Origin: Rhizopus sp. PT2906
Taxonomy: Eukaryota; Mucoromycota; Mucoromycetes; Mucorales; Rhizopodaceae
Reading direction: 5' to 3'
DNA length: 64,000 bases
Assembly: GCA_025529335.1 (NCBI GenBank)
Contig: JAMYHX010000038.1
Location: forward strand, 1-64,000
The notes under the pieces are model-generated. The model saw only the letters and a program-made list of their open reading frames with translations, ran no database searches and was not told the origin of the DNA. Positions 42,362 to 53,850 of the stretch are shown here, one piece after another. Positions within the stretch are counted from its first letter, which is position 1. Each line of letters opens with the position of its first letter. Both the position numbers and the translations under genes were made by a program.

Positions 42362-45300
42362 ATGGAGCAAGACAATTCACCTATGCCGCCTCCGTTACCT
42401 GAACGACCGTTACAGACTACATTTGTTGAAGAAGAAGAAGAGGAAACACCAGTACTACCACCTCGTCCGATCGAAGAGAGTAGACAGGAGCCAAGAAAAG
42501 CTCGTTCACATGTTACTGCAGATCTTGTTCCTGATCTACATGGCATTCTGACAAAGCAAGGACTTTCTACTGAACTTGATACGAGCGACACTGCACGGAT
42601 AAGACAGGCTGTCACTGAAGCAGAACACAAGACGGTACCAGCTACAGCACCCACCAAGACAGTAAGTATGCCAGGCGGATTTCGAACAGGCTGGAAAGCG
42701 TTTTCTATTTCTTCCAATGTGAAACGAACCGACGTACTGGACGAAGTATTACCCAACTTTCTTTATGGACAATGGTATCATAATGCAATAGCCCTCTTTG
42801 TCACTGCCGCGGGTTCATTTATACTAGCAAAAATGAACGCGAGCATCGGAACGGTCATTTTGTTTTGCTTCTTTATTGGTAACCTTTCCCTCTAAACATG
42901 CACTTTTGTATACTAAAGATCTATAGGTCATTATTTCCGTACGAGTATGCAAAGGTTCAGACGGTATGCGAGAGACGATATTCAACGAGAGGTGATTAAG
43001 TTCAAGATGGAGGCCGGTGTTGAATCTGTAGAATGGTTAAACAGCTTTATGCAAAGATTTTGGCTTATTTTTGAACCTGTCTTGAGTGCTTTGGTTGTAG
43101 AAAACTTGGATAATTATATTTCTGATCTTTTGCCGCCCTTTTTGGATTCAGTTCGGCTATCGACATTTACGTTGGGAACAAAGCCTTTTAGAATTGAAAG
43201 TGTCAAGACGTATCCTAATACTGATCCTGAGATTGTGGTAAAGAATGAAAGACAAAAAAAAAAAAAAAAAAAAAAGAGAGAGAGAGGACCATTCTTAGTT
43301 TAAGTGTGTTTTTAGTGCATGGATTGGAAAGTATCGTTTATACCAAATGACTTGAATGATTTGTCTTTAAAAGAGTTGGATAGAAAGGTGAATCCAAAGG
43401 TAACTATGAATGTTAGATTTGGTAAAGGCCGTATTGGTGCTGGATTCCCTGTACTGGTCGAGGATATGTCATTTCATGGTCATTTGCGTGTTAAAATCAA
43501 GTTTATGAGCAAATTTCCTTTTGCAAAGTTGGTTGATATTAGTTTTTTGGAAAAACCACAGTTTGATTATGTCTTGAAGCCATTAGGAACTGATTCATTT
43601 GGATTTGATGTGAATTTGGTAAGCTATTATAAGCGATATATCATAATAGGAAGGGTTCATTTTATCTTGTGTAGATCCCTGGGTTACAAAGCTTTATTAA
43701 AGATCAACTTCATGCTATTTTGGGTCCTCTCATGTATGCTCCTAATGTGTTTACACTTGACGTTGAAAAGATACTCTCTGGTGATTTTGACTTTAGTAAG
43801 TCTCTGTTCTTGTTTCCTCACTTTGATTAATTCCCCTTTCCTATCAATAGGTTCAGCTAATGGTGTCTTAGCTGTCACTGTCTATTCAGCTACTGCCTTT
43901 GAAAATGTTGATGATCTTCTAGACGATAATCTACCCAATACATATATTCGATTTTACTTGGACCACGGACAAGAACTTGATCGAACAAGCGTATACCAGC
44001 ACTCCTTTTCACCACAGTGGAACGAAACAAAGTTTTTGATGCTAAACAGCTTGAATTCACTCTTATCTGTGGAATTAAAGGCATCACGTCCAGGCTTAAA
44101 AGATAGAAGATTGGGAACTGCCAACTTTGATCTTTCTAAATTAGATAACGATATGGATACAGAACAGAAAGGATTGTAAGTCTTTGATAGATAAAACAGG
44201 TGTGTATTTATCTTTTTCTCATTAGGAATCTGACGCTCTTACGAAACGGAAAGTTCGTTAGTGATCTACGCGTCGATTTACGATACTTGCCGATTTCTAA
44301 GCCGACGAAGCGCGCGGATGGTACGATGGAAGCAGCATTGGAATCCAGTAAGTTATATATTTTATACTTTTATGGTACAAACTAAACCGAGAATGGGTCA
44401 GATTCGGGTGTGGCTCGTATCGTGATTCATGAATGCACCAATTTGATATCTAAGGACCGTATCAACCCATATGTTCGAGTGATTATGAATGGAAATGAAA
44501 AGAAGAGAACACATGTAGTGAAAAGAAGCAACAGCCCTAGATATGATGTTCCCTGTGAGGTTGTCATCTTGGACAAGACGAACGTCTTTGTTCGCATCGA
44601 AGTGATGGATGGAGACCAAGTATTAGGCAGCATCGGTGGTCAGTTTGTAGACATGATTCGTCTTCAGCAGAGTAATGATGGATGGTGGGATATAACGAAT
44701 GAAGAACAAACCGTTGGACAAATTCATCTGAGTGCTGAATGGAAACCTATGGTGACGACAGGCTTATCTGATATTCTGGATGGTCATGAATTTAATAGTA
44801 AGAGACTCCTCCTCCTTTTTTTTGAGACCATATCTAAAGCTTTTTTTTTTCTTTATAATAGAACCTGCTATTGGTGTTATACGCTTTACCATCTGGGAAG
44901 CTCGTGACCTTCGCAATGTCGAGCTAGTAACAAACGGTAAAAGTGATCCGTATGTTCGTATATTATCCGGATTCCAAGTGCGTGATCGTACCGAAGTCGT
45001 GGATAACAACTTGAATCCAGAATGGGGTGAAACATTGTATGTTCCTGTTCATTCACTCAAGGAAAATCTTGTGCTAGAGGCTATGGATTGGAACGCACGA
45101 ACAAGAGATAAGTCACTGGGTATGACAGAGTTTAAGGTATCAGAGGTCATTCAGCAGCAGATAGGTGACGAAAGCGTTGACCCCGATGTCTGGTATGAGT
45201 CAAATGGAAGAAAGATTGATAGGTAAAAAAGGAAAAGGTAGAGTACGAGTCAGATCTAATGTTTTGCTCCCCCCCACACACACACACACAACGTAGATGG

Positions 45301-47045
45301 GACAGATTACATTCTGCTGACAGACGATCATTTAAAGGCGAGCTACACTATTCAGCTGAATTCATTCCAGTCATCCAATTACCACAGAAAACAGAATCAT
45401 TGCCACTTTGCACTCTACGTGGATCCTATGTTAGATACACGCCTGACGATTTGATTGATCTTAATTCATACAGCTCTGGTGTCTTGAAAATCAAAATTCA
45501 CGAAGTTCAGCTTTCTTCTACTGCTTACTGCTACTGTCAAGTGATTGTGGATGCTCTTATGCCTCAATACAAAACAGCCAAACTTCGTGGCGATATACTC
45601 CGGTTTAATGAGAATGCAGATGCATTTATAAAGGAGGTTGACTTTTCCCGTATTGCAATTGAAATCAAACCAGCTTATGTCGATGAAAAAGAGATTTACA
45701 AGTTGGGTCATTGGATAGACACAGGCTCATCTATTGTTCGCCGTATCATGAAACGCAAGCGTGCGGGATATAAAGAGGATGAAGGAACCTGGTTTAACTT
45801 GATGGGAACAGATGGACCCGGTCGAATTAAGCTTGGATTTGATTTTGTCCCACTCGATGGTTTTGTATTAAATCCTGATGAAAGTCTTGATAGTAAGTGG
45901 AAACTGAAATATAAACATACAATAACTGAATTATTTGATTAGATCAAGGTGTCTTATCAGTGGACTTACTAAGTGCTCGTGACCTGATGGCAGTTGACAA
46001 GACGGGTACCAGCGACCCCTATGTTGTGTTTACAGTCAATGGTGAAAGGTTATACAAGAGTGATGTTATCAAAAAGGCACTGAATCCCAAATGGAACCGT
46101 GCGAGGTTTACTGCTCCCATTGTTTGTATTCTCTGTACTTTTCATTTTATGAGACTCATTGTTTCTATTAGCAATCAAGAGTAACAGCAAGTATACGAAT
46201 TGAGGTATTTGATTGGAACCATGTAAAGGGTCATCGACCAATTGGCTCAGGTGGATTTACATTAAGAGGTGATGCTGTCGAGAGTTTCAAGGCTCGTCTG
46301 GTGGATGTACCACTTGATGGCGTAGAAGGTGTATCAGGTAGTGTGCAAATCAGACTAACATGGCATCCTCAACTCTTGATCAATAAGAAGACACAGACAT
46401 CTGTCTTAGGCACCACCCGTACTTATGCTCATGATGATGTCAATCTGGAAGCATCTGGACCACTTTTAAGAGATGCTGAATCATCGCGTATATCTAGTGA
46501 CAGCCAAAGAGAGCCCTATGGTCGACCTTCCGTAGAGTCTGATTCTCGCTTCAGTTTGGATGATTCAGTATCTATTGCACCTTCTTCCTTTATTGACGAA
46601 GATCAGGTCAGTGATACGACAGGACGTGATGGTACTGTCATAGTTACGCTATTAGAAGCAAGAGGACTAAGAGGTGTTGATAAGAGTGGAACGAGTGATC
46701 CTTTTGTTCGTGTACGACATGGAAGATCAGATATATACAAGACGAGATATATCTCCAAGACACTTGCACCAGAGTGGTAAGAAAAAAAAAAGAGAGAGAG
46801 AATATATGTTAATCATGAATAGGAATGAGAATTTTAGCTTTAAAGTAACAAGTGAACCCTTTGCATTGGATTTCAAGGTTAAGGATCATAATCGACTTCG
46901 ATCATCAGTGGATCTTGGACAGTATAGATGTAATCTTTGGGACCTAATTAAACCAGATCGTGGACAGAATGAATGTAAACAATGGTTACCTTTGTATCCT
47001 ACTGGCAGTGGCGAACTTTATGTCCACATACAATTTACAGAATAA
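42362..47045 (+). CDS. Tricalbin / extended-synaptotagmin-like ER-plasma membrane tether
   Basis: A large multi-exon gene, about 1,350 aa. After a Pro-rich N-terminus (PPPLPERPLQ, VLPPRPIEE) a hairpin of two membrane segments, HNAIALFVTAAGSFILAKMN and SIGTVILFCFFIGHYF, is followed by an SMP lipid-transfer domain beginning EWLNSFMQRFWLIFEPVLSA and continuing to LQSFIKDQLHAILGPLMYAP and DVEKILSG. Then come about six C2 domains starting NGVLAVTVYSA, GVARIVIHEC, AIGVIRFTIWEARDL, GVLKIKIHEV, GVLSVDLLSARDL and DGTVIVTLLEARGL. SDPYV or SDPFV Ca2+-loop motifs are present in the third, fifth and sixth. It acts at ER-plasma membrane contact sites in lipid transfer. A poly-A-rich intron follows the first SMP exon. 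Confidence 0.94.
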
Positions 47046-47462
47046 ATAACCATCTTTTTTTTTTTGCAACTCGACAAGTTGATAAGTGTAACAATTGATG
47101 AGGGGGGAGGAACTCATCAACTTTGTGTGTCATACTGAATAATATATATATGACGTAAAAAGGGGAGAAAGGAAAGCATCAAGGATTTTTTTTCTTACTC
47201 TTTATATGAGTCTTTCCAAACAAGAACAAGGGCCCTATTTTGATCTCGATACACTAGTTTTAAAAGTCAATGTGCTTTTTGACAGAGTAACGCAAAGAGT
47301 AATACAAGCTTTGCAAAAGACGCCCTAATATGGAATTACCGTTTGAGTTTAAGGAGAAAACTTGTGTAAGCGACTCTCCTTATTGTCTCCCTTTTTTTAT
47401 TTTATTTTCTCTTTCATCCTTTTTATATTATATTTTTCCTCTTTTTTCATCTAAATTTAGTC
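47046..47462. other. Intergenic region, G-beta promoter
   Basis: T-rich leader ahead of the G-beta start. A run of T/C just before the ATG is common to genes in this window. No gene is seen. Confidence 0.4.
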
Positions 47463-48621
47463 ATGAACCATAATAACAACCATGATAGTGATATTCCTGA
47501 ACGTATTGCAGCTGCCAGAAGAGAAGCAGAAGCATTGAAAGAACGTATCAAGCAAAGAAAAGAAGCCTTGGCTGATACAACACGTAATAATAAATATAAT
47601 CAACAAGAACAGTCAATAACATATTTAATAATAGTGCAAGAAATGGCCAAAGATATTGAACCACTGCCACGTATTGTGATGAAGGCAAAGAGAACATTAA
47701 AAGGTCACTTGGCCAAGATTTATTCTATGCACTGGGCAACGGATAAACGACATTTAGTATCTGCTTCACAGGATGGTAAATTGATCGTCTGGGATGCCTT
47801 TTCAACCAATAAAGTGCACGCTATCCCTTTAAGATCTTCTTGGGTGATGACATGTGCATATGCACCAAGTGGAAGCTTTGTTGCCTGTGGTGGTTTAGAT
47901 AACATTTGCTCTATCTATAACTTAAAGACTCGAGATGGTCCTGTTCGTCCTGGTCGTGAATTATCCGGACATAACGGATATCTCTCTTGTTGCCGATTTA
48001 TTAATGACCGACAAGTATTGACGGCATCAGGAGATATGACATGTATGCTCTGGGATATTGATGCAGGTGTAAAAACTGAAGAATTTGCGGATCATACAGG
48101 AGATGTGATGAGGTACAAGGTTAAATAGATATATATTTATTGTTTACTTATCCTATCCATCTAGTCTATCATTAGGACCCAATCCAAATATATTTGTCAG
48201 TGGAGCTTGTGACAGTACAGCCAAAGTATGGGATATTCGTACCAAACGATGCGTACAGACATTTATGGGACATGAATCAGATATTAATGCAGTACAATTT
48301 TTCCCTAATGGAGATTCTTTTGCTACAGGCTCAGATGATGCAACATGTAGACTGTTTGACCTGAGGGCAGATTGTGAACTAAGCGTTTACTCACATGAGT
48401 CCATCCTGTGTGGTATCACATCAATAGGATTTTCACCCTCTGGAAGACTCTTGTTTGGTGGATATGATGACTATAATTGTAATGTTTGGGATACGCTTAA
48501 ATGTGAACGAGTAGGCGTATTATCTGCCCATGACAACAGAGTGTCTTGTTTGGGCGTTGCCGGTGACGGCATGGCCTTATGTACCGGAAGTTGGGATGCT
48601 ACATTGAAGGTGTGGGCATAA
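47463..48621 (+). CDS. Heterotrimeric G-protein beta subunit
   Basis: Three exons: 47463-47583, 47635-48111 and about 48165-48621. The spliced protein of about 350 aa begins MNHNNNHDSDIPERIAAARR and has a helical N-terminus (EALKERIKQRKEALADTTLQ) that pairs with the gamma subunit. It is followed by MAKDIEPLPRIVMKAKRTLK and seven WD40 blades: GHLAKIYSMHW, SQDGKLIVWD, GGLDNICSIYN, SGDMTCMLWD, GACDSTAKVWD, SDDATCRLFD and GSWDATLKVWA. It transduces pheromone or nutrient signals. The first intron (51 nt) has no stop and is a multiple of three, so an unspliced reading would insert 17 residues. Splicing gives the conserved ADTTL-Q-EMAKDIEPLPR junction. Confidence 0.94.
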
Positions 48622-48634
48622 TAAATATGTATAG

Positions 48635-48865
48635 TTATTTTTTATTATTATTTAATAGGACGCGTTTCAATGACATAGTAAATGGATCACAGAATTGCTT
48701 TAAATGTCTATATTCTTTATTCATCCTTTCTAGCTCCTTCGTCAGTCTTTTCATATTGTCGGGGTGATTTAAATAGTTTTTGTCGTCAGCCAGAAAAGAC
48801 TGTCTCTGTAATAGTAATTTATCTTGAGTTCTGCTTGTTCTTTTGATCTCTTGATAGTAATACAT
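48635..48865 (-). CDS. Small coiled-coil protein, unknown
   Basis: A 76-aa frame starting MYYYQEIKRTSRTQDKLLLQ and containing NMKRLTKELERMNKEYRHLK, a charged helical region. No intron is needed. Its stop is 13 bp from the G-beta stop on the other strand. No family recognised. It could be a genuine short gene with its own 5' exon, since small spliced genes are frequent here, but coding status is not proven. Confidence 0.45.
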   Translation of the reverse strand: MYYYQEIKRTSRTQDKLLLQRQSFLADDKNYLNHPDNMKRLTKELERMNKEYRHLKQFCDPFTMSLKRVLLNNNKK

Positions 48866-49216
48866 GTTGGTCTTTGCGTGAGAAAGAAGAGGGAAAAGAA
48901 AAAAAAATTGTTTACTCTTTTAATCCCTTCTTTATATTTTTTTTTTGCATGTGATACAGTTCATTCTGTTTATATCGACACACATCAGGCATACACATAC
49001 ACATCGTTATCGCACTTGATCACTTGTCCCCCCCTTTTTTTAATGCTTGTCTTTTTGAATAAGGTCATGTAGACGAAAGTGTATCGTCACTTTTTTTATG
49101 CATAATTTAAACTCTTCCAAATCGGGATATGTGATGACAGAATGACAGAATCCCTTTTAACATGAATATATAAAGACCCATCCTTTTTGTTTGTTTTTTG
49201 TAATTGAATTCATAAA
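48866..49216. other. Intergenic region
   Basis: T-rich, with a run of eight or more Ts near 48940. Promoter of the HAM1-like gene; no gene is seen. Confidence 0.35.
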
Positions 49217-52029
49217 ATGTACAAGTTAAACAACCCACCTCAACCTCCTCCAAAAGATAATAATGATAATACCATGAACCCTGCTTCTGCACCACCTATT
49301 CCAAGCGAGGCTGATCCCAAGGCTGCCAAGCAAAGAGCTACTGAACAAAAGTACCAGTTATTCAGCACTTGGCAAGCTATTCAACAAGGAAAGATGCCTC
49401 ATAATGCTCAACTGGATGAAATGTTGGAAAAGTTGATCCAAAACAAGGTTATCTCTTCAAGAGAGCATTTGATCTCTGAAGATGGAAAGAAGTTATTGAA
49501 TGATCTCCGTGACTTATTACAGACTGTAAGAAAGACTCTGTCTGTAAAGAATAAAGATGAACTATTCCAGTCCTTGGTCTATCATCTTCACTGCATGGAC
49601 ACGCCTATATCAACAGGTAAATATTATAAAAAAATCTAGCATAAAACTAAACTGCATCACGTAGGCGATATAACTGGATCTCTCAAGGAAAAACACGATA
49701 AGGAAACATTAAAATCTGAAGGAAAGAAAGGTAACCATTAGATGTCCTTCTATATAAAAGAAACTTACATCTTTCGTTAGCCTCTGAATCTCTTATGAAA
49801 ATTACAAAATTGATGTTAACCAATCAAGAATTCCGCTCTCTCTTGGGTGAACTGATTGAAGTCTCTCAAGACATCTTCACCAATGTCACCTCCAAGGTAG
49901 GCGACTCACTTCAAGGCGCCGGTGATAACCTTCAAGACGATCAAAAGCAAACGTCTGACCGATCTGGAAAAGACCTGGTTGATAACGTCCTTGACCGTGG
50001 TCTTGAGGCAATGGACAGTCGCGGTAATGAAGTGGCCGGCAATGAGCCAAGACGAAAGAGTGGTGAACTGTTGAGCACGGATCCTAATGATCCCAGACAT
50101 GTCGGTCTTATGAACACGGGCGATACTGTTCATCCTAGTGCTATCCCAAGAAACGATTTACCTACCACATCTGCTACTGAAGCTACGGTTCCTCCTTCGG
50201 CTTCTCAAACCGCTGAAAATACCGCTAGGAATAAAGATTTGACATCCAGCGACCGTACTCAAGAGATGCGCGGTCAGGCCGAAGAGAACAAGAACAAGTT
50301 TAAGGACAAGGCTCGCTCCCATCTAGACGAGCACAAGAGTCATGCTCGTCAAACCGTGAATGAAAAGCTTCCACAGGAAAAGCAAGATGAGCTCATTGAA
50401 CGTCTTCGATTGGTCCTTGCTCAAGTTCAAAAGCATCCTGATTACCAAGGCGCTATTGAAACACTTATCCAATTGATCAAGACGTGGTCTTCCCGTTTAT
50501 CTCAAGTCTCAGAGGATGTCAAGAACAAAGCACAAACTCAAGATCATCCCGAGAAGGCTAGTTATCGTGAAACAGCTGAGCGTGAACTCAAGGCAATCAT
50601 CGAATGCTGGGCTCAAGGCCAATCCATCGATCCTCTGTTGCGTGGCGTACAGAATGTGGTGAATGACATGAAAGAAGACCAAGAACTTCGTGACTACTAC
50701 AATAATGTGTTACGCTATGTTGAGAAATTGATGCGTGAACCCGGCTATGCTAGTCGTGATGAATCTACTGATGAAGGAAGACGCTTGATGGACCGTGGTC
50801 ATGAAGTAATCCGTGGCAAATACGATGACCATCTTCGTTTCTTAAACTCTGAATCTCGTCGCTACATGAACTTGATGGCAGAAGACGAAATTTCTTCTGA
50901 AATCAGTGACCGTATTACAACCATTCACCGTGATTTATGGATGGACAGGTAGGAAAATACAAGATAATATCACCTATTCATATATTCATTCTTTGTTTAT
51001 AGTGAAGGTAACCCTTCATTCAAGCCCCACCTCTTGAATGATATGAAAATGACACTCTTACCCGCCTTCATTGACGAAATTCACTATATTCCTGTTCCTC
51101 GAATTGAACATAGTGATCGACAATTCGATGTTGTGGTTGAAAACCTTGTGATATCTGGTGACTCGTTACTTCCCAAGGTATTTGATACCAAGGTCGAAGT
51201 CTTCAATAGCTTCAGTTTCTTGACCGACACACCTTCAAGACCAAGCAGTCAGAGCCTCTTGGTCCGTATGAGCGAAATTCAGGCTGACGTGGACGATGTC
51301 GTGTTTTGGTTTAACAAGAAGACCGGATTTCCTAAAATGCAAGATCGTGGTGTAGCCTCTTTGGCTGTAGGAGGCAAAGGCATCTCTGTTGTTCTTCGTA
51401 TTCGTAGCGTGGTAGAAGATCCTAGTAAGACATTCAAGGTGGACTATATCAAGTGTAATGTCGACAAATTAAAGGTCAAGGTGAATGATACCCACCATGA
51501 TGTCCTCTACAAGATGGTTCTTCCTCTTGTCATGGGTACCATTCGCCGACAAATGGCCAAAGCCATCGAGAACGCCATTGTTGAAAAACTGAATGCCATC
51601 GATCAACGTGTCACACGTAGCATTGTTGACTTCCATCAAGGATTGCAAAACAGAGCATATCAAGCATTGCCCGAAAGCGAAAAGCAAAAGACTGAGCCTT
51701 ACAGAGTATCTCAGAACCGTCCTCGTCCTGGCTTCTGGTCTACGATTGTTGCCCTTATCAATAATAACATCAAGTCCAAGGTTGAGACCCGAAATATGAA
51801 AAAGCAGCAGGACGAAAAGCGTCAAAAGGAACCTGAACGTACAGATACATCAACAAGAAGTATTCCTCCTGCTAGTATTCAGACCGGTCGTCCTTATCGC
51901 GACACGGTAGATAGCCCTCATAGTCCTCCCTTGTCTCCTACCAAGTTACAGCATGACCATAGCAAGGATTATAAGACAGCTTATGATCTATCTGAGGCTC
52001 AGCTTGCTTGTCCTATCACAAAGCCTTAA
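49217..52029 (+). CDS. HAM1-like protein (HAM1 N- and C-terminal domains; TULIP-type lipid-binding C-terminus)
   Basis: Four exons, about 880 aa. After a Pro-rich start (PPQPPPKDNN) a conserved helical N-terminal domain reads QLFSTWQAIQQGKMPHNAQL, LISEDGKKLLNDLRDLLQ, and after splicing LMKITKLMLTNQEFRSLLGE. A charged linker (about residues 150-270) precedes the helices LIERLRLVLAQVQKHPDYQG and LRDYYNNVLRYVEKLM. The C-terminal domain has a beta-rich region, FIDEIHYIPVPRIEHSDRQF, DVVVENLVISGDSLLPKVF and ADVDDVVFWFNKKTGFPKMQ, resembling the BPI/LBP-like (TULIP) fold predicted for HAM1_C. Such proteins are linked to membrane and lipid handling in filamentous fungi; the exact function is unknown. 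Neighbours include tricalbin, another TULIP-superfamily member. Confidence 0.85.
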
Positions 52030-52359
52030 TCATTATGTGTGTATGTATATATGAAATATGATCTTATTTTTTTTTTGTATGTAATAAAAAAACATTAGTC
52101 AGTTATTAGTAATTTTCTGTAAATGATAAATGCGCGCATTTATAAACTCCGTCTCTATCGTTGTGCACATAGATCAAGACACTGCGCCTTGGCGTACAGT
52201 TTGTAAATGGGGGGGATAATATGAAACTGCTCATTCTATCAATATGTAGCAAATTCCGATCATGGTAAGACACACGTCATGTTAACACATCGTCATCGTA
52301 TAAAAAGACTAAAACTCAATTCCCTGCTTTTATTTTTTATCTTTTTTATAATTTTTATA

Positions 52360-53632
52360 ATGTCTATCTCACTTGCTGCCTGTAATACAGAAAAACCTGC
52401 GGGTGTGCCCGTACAACTCGAAGACTGTCAACGGGTCAAGTTGTTTCAACCCTATGCACAAAAATCAGTCGAGTTACATAACCGAATCGTTGTTTCTCCC
52501 ATGTGTATGTACAGTTGCCAAAATGGTTTCTTGAACCAATTCCATGTTATGCACTATGGATCATTTGCGTTCAAAGGTGCTGGAGCGGTGATTATCGAAG
52601 CGACTGCTGTGGTACCCGAAGGTCGCATCTCGCCCAATGATTCTGGTATCTGGTCTGACGATCATATCGAACCGTTATCTCATGTGGTAAATATCATCAA
52701 GTCTCAAGGAAGCGTGCCGGGTTTGCAAATTGCTCATGCAGGAAGAAAGGCGTCCATGTCTCCACCCTTTAAAGGTGATTACATCGAAAGTGAGGAAAAT
52801 GGTGGCTGGCCCAACCGTGTGATGGGTCCAAGTGAGATACCGTTTGCAGATCACTATCCAAGGCCTAACGTGATGACCAAGGCAGATATTCAAGCTACAA
52901 TTAAAGCCTTTGCTGATGCTGCTGTTCGTGCTGATAAAGCCGGCATTGAAATTTTGGAAATTCATGCTGCTCACGGGTAAAAAGTGAAATGATTGCTCTA
53001 AAATTACAGTAAAGCTCATCCCCTCATTTTATAGTTATCTTCTTCACAACTTTTATTCAGGCAACTCCAACAAACGCACAGACGAATATGGAGGAAGTTT
53101 CCAGAATCGTATTCGACTCACTCTCGAAGTTGCCAAGGCAGTACGCGCTGTTTGGCCAGAACATAAGCCTCTATGGACTCGAATTTCATGCACCGACTAT
53201 GTGAACCCTGACCCGATGGGATCAGATCCGGACGGATGGTCCATTGATCAATCTATCGAACTAGCCAAACAATTGAAGCAAGTCGGCGTTGATCTCATTG
53301 ACTGTTCCAGTGGTGGTAATATCAAGGGCGTCCAGTACCCTAATCAACCTCTCTATCAGGTTCCCTTTGCTGAGGCTATTCGTCGCCAAGCCCAGATCGC
53401 AACTGGCGCTGTCGGACTTATTGTTGAAGGTGAAGACGCTGAAAAGATCCTGCAGGAAGAAAAAGCAGATGTCGTTCTCGTTGCTCGTGAATTCTTGCGA
53501 AACAGTACCTTTGCTCTTTCCGCTGCTCAAGCTCTTGATGTCAACATTAACTGGCCAAAACAATACAGTTGGGCTGTCAAGAAGGCTCGTCGTCATAACA
53601 CAACAGCCGATGAAAAGACTGCTCAAAAATAA
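52360..53632 (+). CDS. NADH:flavin oxidoreductase / old yellow enzyme, class III (YqjM-like)
   Basis: An FMN-dependent ene-reductase of about 400 aa. The start at 52360 (MSISLAACNTEKPAGV) is preferred; an upstream ATG at 52279 would add a hydrophobic 27-residue leader. An intron near 52979 restores HAAHGYLLHNF. The barrel carries LFQPYAQKSVELHNRIVVSP, MCMYS (redox Cys typical of class III), GAVIIEATAVVPEGRIS, LQIAHAGRKAS, IHAAHGYLLHNFYSG (active-site His pair), RTDEYGGSFQNR, TRISCTDYV, DCSSGG and a C-terminal AREFLRNSTFAL that closes the FMN site. It likely reduces activated alkenes or xenobiotics in the cytosol. The usual GLI segment reads VGLIVEGEDAEKIL. Confidence 0.92.
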
Positions 53633-53850
53633 ATATATTTTGCTTTATCGTCATTTATGTTTCATATGAATAACAAACAAAAAAAGAGGGGTGTAATTGA
53701 TATTGAATCTTTGAGACAATGATTTCATATATATTTCTGTTTGCCCTTTGAATTATAAAGGTTTCAAATTATGCAAAAAATAAAGATCCCCCTTGGTTAT
53801 AAAAGAAGGATGTTGGGATCTACTTCTTTTTTCTTTAACGTTTTCATACT

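Noticed and set aside
48824..49072. 82-codon plus-strand frame after G-beta
   Set aside because: Rich in Phe/Leu from T-rich leader DNA; no coding features.
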